Below the pieces are notes generated by a model that was not told the DNA's origin, made no database searches, and worked only from the letters and a program-made list of their open reading frames with translations. 64,000 nt of DNA from Trichostrongylus colubriformis (lineage: Eukaryota > Nematoda > Chromadorea > Rhabditida > Trichostrongylidae): NCBI GenBank assembly GCA_963978905.1, contig OZ022256.1:2711501-2775500 (forward strand), written 5' to 3'. Of the stretch, positions 22,871 through 34,491 are shown piece after piece (positions within the stretch are counted from its first letter, which is position 1; each line of letters begins with the position of its first letter). The translations under genes and the position numbers were made by a program.

Positions 22871-23860
22871 TTGCAACTTTTCAGATACCAATATATCTCT
22901 ACAAGAGCTTTCCGCCTAGCCGCGGAACACCTAACAATACATTTTCAGCCTGAGAATTCAGCGAGTCGGGAAAAAAGAAGTAGATCCTTCGAATACACTT
23001 TCATGTCAATACTTCGTTATTATGCTAGCTAAGAGCGGTAGCGATAACCAGACATACATGGTCTTTTCAAATGAATGCGTCAATAAGACGAGACCGGAAA
23101 GGATCCTATCCTCATGAGGGGGGGGGGGAGGGGAGGAAAATATAGAATGTCGGACACCCACTCGTCAGTGACGTGCCAACCTTGTGAAATGTTCAGGCCG
23201 AAATTTATTTCATATTAATGTGACACCGAAACGACATCAGGCTTCGCAGTTGTGTACATCACCCCACCATCATACGAATGTTCACTTTCTGCAACATCGT
23301 TCCCTATGAAATGCCTCTCCTAACCAAGACACCCAGAAAGCACCTATTGTTGATGGATCCAACGAACTTGATAAAAAATCTGGAAAAAGAAACCTCCCAA
23401 GGCATGTATATGAATAGTGGGGAAACGCCACTATGCTCGGGAGCCAGCGTTTCTTTTTGCTTCGAGTTTTTTTTCAAGTCTTATTCGCTGGAGCAACGCT
23501 ACCTCCTTCAACACAGGCTTAGATAAAAATATACAAAAAATAGACATATGTACGTACAAACCGAGGATTGTAGGATGCTACCAGGTGACAGCGCGCAAAT
23601 GGTTTATCCCCCACCCAACTTCAATGAACATGTCCCTCCCTCTCTTCTGTGCAATTCTGCTTTTCTTGTCTCTTCATGTGAATAGCCCAATTCATTTAAC
23701 TTTATATTGTACTTGTAGTAGCTCTATCTAATTACCGTTACCTAATGTTAAGCAGTTGTCATTCTGGCACTGGCACGCCACCACATTATAGCAATAGCCT
23801 TTAATGATTGAATAAATTAATAAGTTACGTTAGCACCCTACCCCAAATAGATGGCAGAAA
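22871..23860. other. Intergenic upstream of snr-1
   Basis: A G tract lies at about 23119-23127. Plus-strand ORFs at 23278-23526 and 23417-23731 have no features of genes and no splice signals I trust. It may contain the snr-1 promoter, but no element could be named. Confidence 0.35.
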
Positions 23861-23869
23861 CTGCTATTG

Positions 23870-24060
23870 CAATGAGGGGGGGGGGGAGGTCTTACAAAAT
23901 TGCCCGTCTGAAAATTGGGATTTGGGGGGGGGGGGGATCATTGAGGAGTCAATCTGCACACTCAGACGTACATTTTGCCTTAGCCTTAGAGAAGGAGGGA
24001 AGAGATCCCTTTCCCCATCTAGGCTTAGGTTAAAATAATGTCCATAGTGGGTGCCCCCCC
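23870..24060. repeat. G/C-tract-bounded repeat related to family E
   Basis: Long G tracts near 23876 and 23924 and a C tract near 24054 bracket TAGGCTTAGG-type words. The wording GGAGTCAATCTGCAC also occurs near 4225-4240 (GGGGTCAATCTGCAC). It is probably an older relative of the element that follows. Confidence 0.5.
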
Positions 24061-24093
24061 CCCCTTTATTTCTCACCCTTGACAAAAAAGCAC

Positions 24094-24323
24094 GGGTCAA
24101 ATCAAGTCGGGGGGGAGACGCAACTTTGCGTCAAATTTTCACCGACGTCAAGGCTTCTTTCCCCCCCCCCCCTAGGCTTAGGCTAAAGCAGATGAAACCT
24201 ATGTTTTGACAGATGCTTTTTCATGTGGAAGGAGAGGATATCAATTTTAGCCTAAGCCTAGCGAGGGAAAGGAGCTTCGACCTTAACGCAAAATTGCGTC
24301 TCCCCCCTGACTTGATTTGACCC
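24094..24323. mobile_element. Family E palindromic element, copy 1
   Basis: The ends GGGTCAAATCAAGTCGGG and CTGACTTGATTTGACCC are inverted. Inside, GACGCAACTTTGCGTC and TAGGCTTAGGCTAAAG are answered by TTTAGCCTAAGCCTA and GCAAAATTGCGTC. Other copies lie at 25535, 39742 and 56228. Confidence 0.85.
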
Positions 24324-24329
24324 AAAAGC

Positions 24330-25270
24330 ACAAAACATCGAATATGTAAACAACAGAGCTACTTTGAAAGGAGAATAAACCACAAGAACCGATTAGTAGC
24401 GTCGTTTGCGCGAGCATGGATTCGAAAACTTGACACATCAAACAAGGGTGCGGCTGCGGTGCGGTCTTGTCTCTAGGGCGCCGAAACCGTCGCCAAGTCT
24501 TCTCCATCCTCCTTGTCGTAGGTCTTTCATCGGAAAATCATTTCTTTGTATTATTCCGTCACATTTACGGATTGTTTTGGCAGTGCTGGAATATGGCTTG
24601 GGTGCATTACCCTGTGATACTTCCCCGTATACAAACAGTGTTTTTGACGCTTCTCATGGTTTTATTCCCGAAAGAATCTGTTCGTATAGTCTTATTCAGG
24701 GGGCTTTCAACCAAGTCATGTATCATCGAGTTTTTTAGATGGCACTGAATGGGACAAAATGGGCAATTCCACGTTGCAAGGTTATTAAAAAAAAAGGCTA
24801 GCATTTGGTGCAATTTCACAAGCTTCCTTCTATTGGTGTCCTGCACATTCCCTTGCCCAGTACTTTTACTGTTTGGTGGTTTTTCTTAAAACAGGTATTA
24901 ATCCGAGCCTCAAATTTTCCGTGAGAAACATTCATTGATAAACTACTAACACTGCTCAGAGTGCTTACCAATATTTAGGGATGATTCACAATTAGGACCA
25001 TGTTTGATGTGCGCCCATGGCTTTTGAGTTTTCAATTATTCATCTTCACTAATTACCCTCTAGAATCTTCACTAATTACCCTCTAAAAATTTTTTTTATG
25101 TATCAGCTGTTGTGACGTGAAGGCTGAAATGAGTATGGCTACATTGCATGGCGTTTATTCGATTTCCCAGCGACGTCACCACAGCGGCGATGACATCATC
25201 CACTCACCCAGATGGGCTGTCGTCGAAGGCTGGACGCAAACGCCACTATTCAAATGGTCATATCACGTCT
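24330..25270. other. Stretch without supported gene
   Basis: ORFs at 24406-24748 lack splice support. A direct duplication of about 20 bases, ATCTTCACTAATTACCCTCT, occurs at about 25041 and 25066. Nothing else is seen. Confidence 0.35.
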
Positions 25271-25289
25271 CAGAAATTGTATTCGTCAT

Positions 25290-26110
25290 AAATATTCAGC
25301 ATATGTTCCGCTATTCAGACATTCAGGCAGCGCTCATAGTTTTGGAATCTACGGAATTGTTTAATTTGCTGGAAACGATAAAGATACGTATTGATTGGGA
25401 GAATTGCGGAATTTATGGAATTGTAAAAATGCAGAATAGTGGAATTTGCAGAAAAGCATAAGATACGTATCGATTCCCATGTTACGAAGAGACGAGAGGA
25501 TTAGAGAAACTAAGAAGCGGGAAGTGTCTTCATTGGGTTAAATAAAGTCGGAGGGGGGTGGGGGGAGACGCAACTTTGCGTCGACGTAGAAACTCCTTTC
25601 CCTCCCTAGGCTTACGCTAAAATTGATATCTCCTCTTTCCACATAAAAAAGCATATGTCAAAGCATAGGTCTCATCTGCTTTAGCCTAAGCCTAGGGAGG
25701 GAAAGAAGCGTTGACGTGGGTGAAAGGCGACGCAAAGTTGCGTCTTCCCCCCCCCCCCTCCCTCCGCCCCCTCCCCCCCGACTTTACTTGACCCTCTTCA
25801 TTTCCGCAAACTCCACAATTCTGCATTTCCACAAATTCCAATTCTGCATTTCCGCAAATGCCACAATTCTCCCGATCGACACGTATCTATTCTTCTTTCC
25901 ACAATTCGGTAAACTCCGCAGTCTCGTAGATGCCTATGTAATTTTTTCCGCAAATTTCGCAATTCTGCAATTCCGCAAGTTCCAAAACTTGGAATTCCTC
26001 GATTTTGCGATCCTGCGACTCTGCGGCCTCGCACGCGATACTGCGAACTTGAACTTGCATTGCCGCAGCTTTTCGTGCGAAGCTACGGCACGGCAAAACT
26101 ACAGGATCGC
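25290..26110. repeat. Degenerate GAATTGCGGAATTT inverted array around family E
   Basis: Left of the family E copy the sequence is full of GAATTGCGGAATTTATGG-type words (25370-25460). Right of it (25800-26000) the same words occur inverted, as ATTTCCGCAAACTCC and CACAATTCTGCATTTCC, in short imperfect repeats. The whole is a large palindrome with a second element at its centre. The right part (26000-26110) runs into family F-like sequence. Confidence 0.6.
25535..25794. mobile_element. Family E palindromic element, copy 2
   Basis: GGGTTAAATAAAGTCGG faces CCGACTTTACTTGACCC. TAGGCTTACGCTAAAATTGA faces TTTAGCCTAAGCCTAGG, and GACGCAACTTTGCGTC is also inverted. Confidence 0.85.
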
Positions 26111-26137
26111 TAAATGCGAAATGTGATATAGGCCTCA

Positions 26138-26312
26138 AGCCGCGTTCATACTTTTCGCCGGCAGGGCGTGTCTGCGTCCTTAAGCAGCGAGATAGAATGG
26201 CGCGGGAGAGGTGCAGAGGCGACGCAGGCAACGAGACAGGGTGGCATAGGCGGAGACGCAGAGATACATAGACACTCCTTGCCGCCGGCACCGCAAGGTT
26301 ATGAGCGCGACC
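26138..26312 (-). mobile_element. Family A MITE, copy 5
   Basis: AGCCGCGTTCATACTTTTCG is on the left and a worn TTATGAGCGCGACC on the right. The core is in reverse orientation relative to copies 2 and 3. Confidence 0.78.
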
Positions 26313-26866
26313 CATATCAGTGTTATGAGGTGAGGAGCTATAGCCTGCTGAGTGAGCTCTCTGGTGCGCTACGGAGGGCGTATGTTATTGGTCAGGATTC
26401 CGCATTGCAACGTCCCACACCTGACACATTCAGCCCGAGTTGCAGCAGCCGGTTGGGTTTCTGATCTGGACGCCGTGGGCTAATGTTGTCAGGCCCTCTG
26501 AAGAAGCAGATTATAACAAAAGTAAAAATAATGATAGAATGATGTACGTTGTCACATTCAAAAAACGACCCTCCCTTGCCGCGCCGTCGATCACATGCGG
26601 TCGTGCGAAATCCGTTCTAACGAGATACATCCCACTGTGCTGCGACCGCGCGCTAGATATTCACTTCATGTGTCTACACACAAATGACTTCCAGCTTAGT
26701 TACCTGGGAACTTCGGTAACTCGGAAACTTCATCTCAAGTGTGTTCAGCTCCATGTCAATATGGAGATTAGAGCTCTTCTCAAACTTTTGATTGGTTCAA
26801 AATCCTATAGCATGTAATTATTCCTCGTATTTTTATAGTGTATACCTCCTTGTCGTTCTTCAGTAA
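26313..26866. other. Stretch without supported gene
   Basis: A 125-codon plus ORF (26440-26817) has no recognised domain and no exon borders. Nothing else could be supported. Confidence 0.3.
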
Positions 26867-27039
26867 GGCCGCGTTCATACTTTGCGGTGCCGGCGACAGA
26901 GTGTGGCTGCGTGTCTTGCGTCTCCGTGTGTGTCACTTTGTCTGATTGCCTGTGCCGTCTTTGCACCTCCTCCATACCACCGTGCCTCGCTGCCTGTAAT
27001 CGCAGCCGCGCCCTGCCAGCGCTAAGTATGAACGCGGCC
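26867..27039 (+). mobile_element. Family A MITE, copy 6
   Basis: Intact ends GGCCGCGTTCATACTTTGCG and AAGTATGAACGCGGCC are present, with TAA on the left. The MITE supplies the first third of a spurious 179-codon ORF. Confidence 0.85.
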
Positions 27040-27243
27040 TCTGCTTCAACTTTTGACTTTCGAGTTCTCCCTTATTTCTTCAACTTGAGATGTCTAATTT
27101 CCCCAAGCGTTCCACTGTTTGTTACACTACTAAGAGATTGGGTGGGGGAGGAACATCTGATTTTATGTCGTCTGCTATCCTATTTACTTTTCGATGATGT
27201 ACTGTACCAGTCTCATAAATTGCTCTGTATATCACTGAGTTGG

Positions 27244-27335
27244 GCCGACGTCAGACTTTGCGATTTAGCGGTGTCGCATTTTCGCACGGAGTCTGCGACC
27301 TTGAGATTTTGCATTTGGCAACACCAAACAATAAA
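27244..27335. mobile_element. Family F fragment
   Basis: GACGTCAGACTTTGCGATTT and the following TTTCGCACGGAGTCTGCGAC match the left half of the palindrome at 54233-54371. Confidence 0.6.
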
Positions 27336-27720
27336 CGATAGCAGAATAGCGAATTCTAACGTCTGGCTTATCTTAATGTTAGCAGTTTGTTTTGTGCTCG
27401 CACGTATGTTTGAAGGAGCTCACTGAAACCATTTAGTATTCACATGTTTATAATAGGGAATCCTTGTTATTAGCAGTTTTGCGTCAAAGTCATGACAACA
27501 CCGTAATTTATTTGCTTTCTGTCTCCTGCTTTGATTCGATCTTATATCAGTGATGCGCGAAACTGTCGTGTTTTCTCTTTCTTTTGTACACAAACCGGAA
27601 CTATAAAAAACAGTGACGATGCGTATTATGCGTATTATGGTTTCCATGATTGGCTTTCAGGTGCTGTATCTTCGATGTAAACGATTTCTGATCTGAAATC
27701 TTGTCGTATTACCACTTGGT

Positions 27721-27724
27721 AGGG
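27721..27724 (+). promoter_or_regulatory. Probable trans-splice acceptor of snx-13
   Basis: ACCACTTGGTAG ends two bases before the ATG at 27725. The acceptor is weaker than TTTCAG, so a cis-spliced 5' exon cannot be excluded. Confidence 0.45.
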
Positions 27725-30700
27725 ATGATTTCACGATCATCTCAAATCTATGCTGTACTTGGTATTGCTTTATTTTTTGGAACATTCGGATTAAATGGAT
27801 TATTCGTCTTTCTTATTTGCATATTATGCTTCGTTTGCGGGTGAGTTACCTACATTCTTATTTTCGCATGTTGCACTGAATCGCCTGATGAAATGCAAAG
27901 GCTTTTTATACAATTGCTAAATTTAAACTGTTATTTGTTTTGAACCGAGGGTTTTTGATGGTTTTCTTGTATAAGAACACATACGATGAGATGATTTTCA
28001 GGTTTTGCTATATTATTTATACTCGTGGAGGGGAGAAGTCAAAGGAGCTTGCTTCGGATTTCATGAACCTCAAAGATTTCAAGTTCTCACCGGGTATTTG
28101 GATGTTTCTCAAAAATAAAAATCGTTTCAATGATAAATCTATGTATGAACAAATTCACTCTATGACAAATTGCCAGTCGATGGATGCTGTCCTTGAACAG
28201 GTACAGGTTAAATTTTTTTCTCCTATTCTCTATGCCATTTTAAACGTAAAAAATTAAAAAGTTTGTATTTTCTCTTTAATTCGATGGAACAAGTTTTGTT
28301 CACAGAAAACTAAATTTGCTTGACATCACTTCTGTCATAACCTTCGTACTCGCTTTAGCTCTGAAGGATTAGAGGGAGATAGAAAATATGTGCGATTACA
28401 CTTTCTTGCCCAATTGTTTGCTTCTTTGGAGCAACATGACCTCAGAAAGGCCTGCAATATATTACTGTTCAGATGCTTTCCTTTGTGATACGTGATTATG
28501 TTGATTCGTGGTACAAAAAGTTGTCAGATGACGATCTTTTCAAGGAAAGTCTGAGGAGAACGGCACGGCGCTCGGTCGCATCACTTTCGCAATGGTAAAA
28601 TCTTATTTTTTTCATTGGTATAATCGATCTTTTCATAACGAGTGTTTCAGTATGCGCCAAGTGGATTGGGTTCCATTTGTTACCCGTCATGTTGCGGACG
28701 ATTTTGCCTCCCATCTGCGCTTATATCGAATGGCCAGTGAAAGATTCAAGTACATGGGAAGGAAAGGTAGCTGTGCTACACTTGACCATGTCAGGATCAT
28801 CCGCATTCATCTGAACAACGTTCATAGTGACATATTTGCAGATGGAGTGCCGTCAACGGAAAATGATCTCTTGAGCCACTTTTTCGATTTTGAATTGGAG
28901 ATGGAGAAGACTATCTGTCGGGACCTTCTGTGTACAACACCACATTACGAGAACGGTATGCGAATTCTGCCCTATTATCTTGTATTTGCTGAGAATCGTA
29001 GAAGCTTTTTACCAGTACTGAGCGCACTTTTGTTGTTTTTCGTTCGTTTCACCTTATTATTTCTTTGGTAGCGAATTTTTCAGCATATCTTCACGATGTT
29101 GTTGACATTGTGCTCTATCTTATCATGCCACCTGAGGACTTCCGTTGTCGACCACTTAGATTCTTGCTTCGGGAAGTTATAGGTGTGTTTCAAAGTGTCT
29201 TCATAAGTGTTCTGACTTTTACTATTTTTCCTTAGAATATGGGTCGCAACCAGGCGTTTGACCAAGAGATGCATTCTTGGGTTAAACTTTGAAGTTCTAT
29301 TTTTTTTTTCAAAACTAATATTGTCATGTTCCAGTGAGAAGAATCATTATCCCACTTTTGGACCACTTTTCTGAAGCTGATGAAATGAATCAAATCCTAA
29401 TCAGGCTCGTAAGTTTTTTTTTAAACTCGGTCCGTCCCCTCCGTAACATTTTTATTGGTTTCAATTCAGCTGAGCGAAATCTCACCTCGGCCCGATGATT
29501 TCGTTGCTTGTTTGGAAAACAGTGTATCTGTCGATGAGTTGGAGGCTGTGTACAAGTCGGTACAGGAGGAGAAGTTGATCTTGCGCGGAAAGGACTCTGG
29601 CGGAGAACAAGGTGAGGGCTACAAATATCACTTTCACTTTGTCTTTCTTTGAATGTCTTTCTTTCTACACTTGTTACTTATTGCGCCATTAAGCTGAAGT
29701 GTTTTGAAGTGCCATCTTAAATTTCTCTATTGATATTGTTCCCGAGCCTTGTAATCTTGTTGTTAGGTCCTTGATTCTACGGAATATCTAGGCAGTAACC
29801 TGAAGGAGTTAGCCCCTCTTGCCCCAATCATATCTCGCAACCAGTTCACATCCATTTGTAGTTTGAGCAAAGAGTGGATGTTGCAGGATAATAAGTGTCG
29901 CGGCTTATAAAGTACCCTGAACCTACGTCAGAGGCACCGTCAGCGGTGATCACGGCCCAATTGGACGTTGAAATGTGCAAGTCGAGGTGCTGAGCAACAG
30001 TGGAGAAAGAACCGAATGAAACGGTCAAAGAGCCGAGAAAAAGAAGTCTCCCACCAGGAAGGATTGAAATCTCCGCATCGCTAGATCAGTGCTGCAGACG
30101 GCAGGGCAGCAAAAGCAGCTGGCTGTGAATATTTCCTTGCTCTCCACAACTACTCGGCCACTGGGACCCGCAAAACTGAACCACGTAACTGAAACCGAAG
30201 GAAGTGGGAAAATAGTTGAACATCAGATAAGAACGTGTGACACAGTGATAAACCACGTGGCGGCATCCCAGAATTGTAAAGTTGCGGGATCGCAGGGTTA
30301 CAGATTGCCAATTGCTTTACTGTGACGAGAGTTCAGATCAGTTCTTTAATTATTCGTCGTGTTTCTAAATTGTCTTTCTAATAGGCTCTAACTACCATTT
30401 CGCAGGAGTTTTCGTCAAGCAACAACTAAGCAGTCTGGATTTCGTTGACGGTCTTATAAGGAAAAAGCTAGTTCTTCTAACCAATAACGCCGTAGACAGT
30501 GGTGGTTTAGATGTGGTGAGAGCTATTTAAATTTTTATAGAAATCTTTTTCTGCTGTCATTTCGATGGAGGTGAGTTTTTGTTCCTACTTTATTGTTTTG
30601 GGTTTTCACTTTTTTGGTACTTTTTGATGCCTATTATGTATATTTTGTCTTTTTTCCATAGTGTTCCTTTATTGCTTTTTGTTCCATGCGGATTAGCGTT

Positions 30701-33700
30701 TTGTGTGATTTTCTGGGATCTTAATGGCTTATCTTCTATCATGTTCTAAATGATTAAACTGCTGTCTTAATCACTATTTGGTTTTTTTAGGCTCGTGTGA
30801 TCTCAACTGACGACGGATTGGTACAGCTTCCTCTTCACGTAGTACTAACTAATGGAGTTGCTGTTTCTTACTTTATTGACTATCTTCAAAGTGTTGGCGG
30901 ACAAAATTATATAGACTTCTATCTAGCGATTGAAGTGCGGTTTGGTACTTTCTTGACAGCTTTGTTGTCCTTGTTGGTGAGGTCATTAGCTTGTATTTTG
31001 AGGGCTTCAAAGTTTCTGTTGAACACCAGCTGCGAACGCTTTCTAATGGTGAGACGGTTGGAGATGATGTTCACGAAACGATCAAAGAAGCAGCACAGTT
31101 CATGTACCAGCAGTACTTGTCACAAGAGGTGCATACCTTCCTGCTTTCTAACTAATTGATGCGGAGCTTTCTTTCAGTTGTGTGAATTAAATTTGCTTTG
31201 CTTTACTTTATGTCATGGTTATTGTTTGTTAAGGCTATCACACGGGTCCCGCTGGATGAGGGTACCGTTTCTAAATTTCTGAGCCGAATCGAAAGTGATG
31301 AGCCCTGTGATTACTGGTTCGAGCAAATCCAAGAAAAGGTGGGTGGCAAGTTTTAATGATTAATCATAAATTCTAGCTCTTGGTGCAGTTGTCCGTTCGA
31401 GTCCAAGAACAGTAATTTCGAGCTCTGTATTCCCAAACTTACCCCTTGTTTTGATTTAATGTATAAGAACTCAGGCGGAGGTGGCGTAGTGACAGGTGGC
31501 GCACAGCTACTTTATCCTTTCTCCTTTGTAAGAACTCAGTATTTGGACAAATTACTCTTCAAATTGCTTTCCGATTGCTCTTGTGATTGATGATGATCGG
31601 TCATTCACTTTGGCGACCTCGCAGAAGCGGGATGCGTCACTCAGTCGGAACAGGAAGTCGGAGCAGGAATAGCACTTTCTTTCTGCTGTGAAGGAGGTTC
31701 TGTAGGCCTTCATATATGGCGGTACTCCATCTGACCTCCTGTGTCTTGGAGAGTAGGTCTTTCTGGATAGAAAGCGGAGGTGAAGAGCTGTCTGAAGTGA
31801 TTACATTCTATGTTAGAGCAGCCTGAGCTATTCTGCAGATCACTATTGTGGCCGCTGTTGCCTGCGATTGTAGAATTTCGAAAAATTACTTCAGAATTTT
31901 TTAGGTTGTCGAAATACTACGCACCGATGAGCACTTTTATCCCGGCTTCAAGAAAAATGCGTTGTACCCGAAGATGCTCGCCGAACTGGGCATCACAGGT
32001 GACGAAGATAGACCTGAAACCCCTGCATCTGACACCGGTTCTGCATATTCCGTTCTATCTGATGATGCACGTCCGTTAGTCAAGGAGGTACATATTCCAT
32101 ACGAATTGAATCCTTGTCATACATGGAGCTCAAAAAGCGTAGGCATCGAAGAATATCGTCTTTTGTTTTCAGATAGTCGAAGAAGGCATGATTAATAATG
32201 GAAAACCGGTAACGACGGCGATTGTGGAGACTTTGGGAATTGGAATGCAGGTAGGAATGGAATTTGGTTTCATCGTTTGCTTCTTTTCACTGTTTGTGTT
32301 TTGCCAGGACCATTACCTGGCTTTTCCTTCTTTCTCTGGGCCTAAATACTTCCCATTTAAGGGGAAGCAAACGTTTGCTCTGTACAATGTACGAGTGAGC
32401 AGGTCAATAAATGGGAAGAAAGTAAGTGGGTGGAATGTTTTGCGGCGATACAGCGATTTCCACACACTACACGCCTTCATAGTTCACAAAGTGAGTTCCT
32501 GATCAGATAAGCAGTCCTGCTGCTGTGTTTAAAAATTATCTTTTACAGTATCCAAAGCTTGCAAATCTTTCTTTTCCTGGCAAGAAAACTTTTAACAATT
32601 TGGATGCACATTTCTTAGAAAAGAGGACTAAGGTGTGTTTATTTGATTTGGGTTTGTTATTTGATTAAATGTTTTTGTTTTGTTTCAATACAGGCACTGA
32701 ATCTGTTTCTGGAATGTGTTTTACAACCTGCAATGCTAGAAACGTATCCAGAACTGGATGGTATCCTGTTCGATTTTCTCAGTCAAAAAGAATACCAGGG
32801 AAATCGAGAACCTATTGCTAAGAAGGTAGGTAGCAATAGGTATTTAAACATTCTTTCAAAGCGACTTAATGAGAAACCTTCCAGGTGATGTCTGCGATGT
32901 TTGATCCGATCAAAACTAGCGTGAAAGCGGTTGGAAATACGGTGTTATCCGTCCCTGATCAGGTACTGTAGTCACTCTGGAGACTCAAGGATCAATGGCT
33001 ATGAAAGTTTTTTTCAGGTTTATGGAGGGGTTTCCAAGGTAGGAGCTGGTATCAACAACGCCGCCAAGGTTATAATTGTGAGTACTTGCTGATACTGAAT
33101 TTTTTAACTTGTTTGACTCATTTGTTCATAAGATATTCGTGCAATTTGTTTTTTTTTTTGAATTCTTACCTGTTTAGCAGCCGTTGAACACAGGTCCGAG
33201 AGCCCCTGTGATCGATACGGATCGCGTGGCTGCTGGCATTACAGACGATGTACGTTTAGTATCCATAGATGATTTTTGCAGGCTTAGCATTTTGCTTTTT
33301 TGACATGCATGTTTTTTGATTAGTGGTTAGGTGCAGTAGCAGCGGGGAGGGGAGCGGGGGGATATCTTATAAACTGACATCATCGACATGCTTTCAAGCG
33401 CATAATTTTGCCTAAGCCTTAGTGAGAGGGTAAGGGTTTTTTCATCCTAGAGCTGGGGCAAAAATAGCGGCGGACGCCGAGCACAGAGTGGTGCTCTCCT
33501 GATTGGGGTAGCACCACAAATTTGGTAGCATTGTTACTAGAATGCTCATGTTTGATCTGTTTCGATAATGTCGTTCCTATTTATAAATGTCACGTCTGAG
33601 TAACACTGGCATTTTAAGGAATCCACATCAGATAACATTCCACTTCGCGTCCTTGTCCTATTTGTTGATGAAGTTTTTGGCGTACGAGCTCGGAATGCGT

Positions 33701-34491
33701 GGTTCCGACGACAGATGGTAGGATAATTTTCAGTATTTTTACTTTATTTTCTACTTCCTTTTCTCCATTTCCATATTTCATTTTCTCAACAAAAAAGTGC
33801 CTTTTCTGACTTTGATGATTCCGTGGCTCGAGAGCCCTCCCCCTCAATAGTAGCTCTGTAGTAGAGTGCCTCCGTATGATGTCGCAATGGTTTACCGCCT
33901 ACAGTTGTCGCCCAGAGCCCTCTTTGGCTGTTGTTGTCACTTAAGAGCGATTAAATCTATATCGTGTGTCCGATGCTAGCTTTAACTATGTTTCAGGTAA
34001 CCGTTCTCCGCCAATTCGTTACTCCGTTCGGTACGTCAATTAATAAAAGGATCGTTGACCTTGTCCACTGGTTGACTAGCGAACATCAAGTGACCATGTA
34101 CCTAACTGCGCTCAGGTGAATCTCGAACGTGCTCATTTTCTGATAGTTTTTTGCTAATCAGATTTCAACCTCCAGGGATTCTGTGTGGCCAGATGGTCAA
34201 CTGGCCGGTGATAGCCCACCTCGATCACTCGAATCACGAGCGAGAGCCAGAATTCTTGCTAAATCGTTGATGTTGTCGGCCTTGCCGGATGAATTGCGAT
34301 TGATCTTGGGTGCTGAAACAACCTACACTGGGATAAATACGATATCAAATGCGTTACAAAATAAGCAGCTGAATCGACGGCTCCTTTACGTTTTACTTGA
34401 AAGATTGCTAATTACAATATTCCCCAATAACAGACTGGATAAGATTTTTGCTCGTTTACATTCGAAAAGTCCTCGATCAAAGAGGACATAG
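27725..34491 (+). CDS. snx-13: Sorting nexin 13 orthologue (PXA-RGS-PX-nexin C)
   Basis: A membrane-anchored sorting nexin expected at endosomes or ER-lysosome contacts; PX binds phosphoinositides. Exons: 27725-27840, 28002-28200, 28473-28594, 28651-28955, 29084-29182, 29335-29408, 29470-29611, 30406-30515, 30791-30934, 31003-31128, 31234-31338, 31905-32087, 32173-32250, 32308-32490, 32549-32632, 32694-32825, 32885-32962, 33018-33077, 33178-33249, 33619-33717, 33997-34115, 34176-34491. All phases join, giving 981 residues (human SNX13 is about 960). Exon 1 encodes a hydrophobic segment. PXA spans residues 106-305 (DWVPFVTRHVADDFASHLRL, FELEMEKTICRDLLC). RGS covers about 375-520. PX (602-735) has the lipid-binding RRYSDF at 647-652. 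Nexin-C lies in exons 20-22. The exon 10 acceptor (TTTTGAG) is atypical. Exon 2 could extend six bases. Confidence 0.95.
29800..30340. other. Unusual non-AT-rich block in snx-13 intron 7
   Basis: Intron 7 (29612-30405) is the longest apart from intron 11 and contains about 500 bases of balanced composition. It looks like an inserted sequence, with an open frame of 78 codons at 30089-30325 that has no recognised motif. No inverted or repeated ends were found and no second copy is in the window. Confidence 0.35.
31468..31510 (+). repeat. Fragment of tRNA-like SINE head
   Basis: GGCGGAGGTGGCGTAGTGAC followed by AGGTGGCGCACAGCTAC matches the head of the SINE copies at 44125-44275 (minus) and 48833-49200. 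It lies in snx-13 intron 11. Confidence 0.55.
33330..33520. repeat. Family E-like fragment in snx-13 intron 19
   Basis: GGGGAGGGGAGCGGGGGGAT and TTTTGCCTAAGCCTTAG with a following GAGAGGGTAAGGG resemble one arm of family E or the related repeat at 23870. No inverted partner is clear. Confidence 0.4.

Noticed and set aside
26887..27426. 179-codon plus-strand ORF, the longest in the window
   Set aside because: The first third is a family A MITE and the rest includes a family F fragment. There is no protein-like continuity and no splice context.
29846..30028. 60-codon minus ORF inside snx-13 intron 7
   Set aside because: No recognised motif and no splice sites. It overlaps the unexplained insert.
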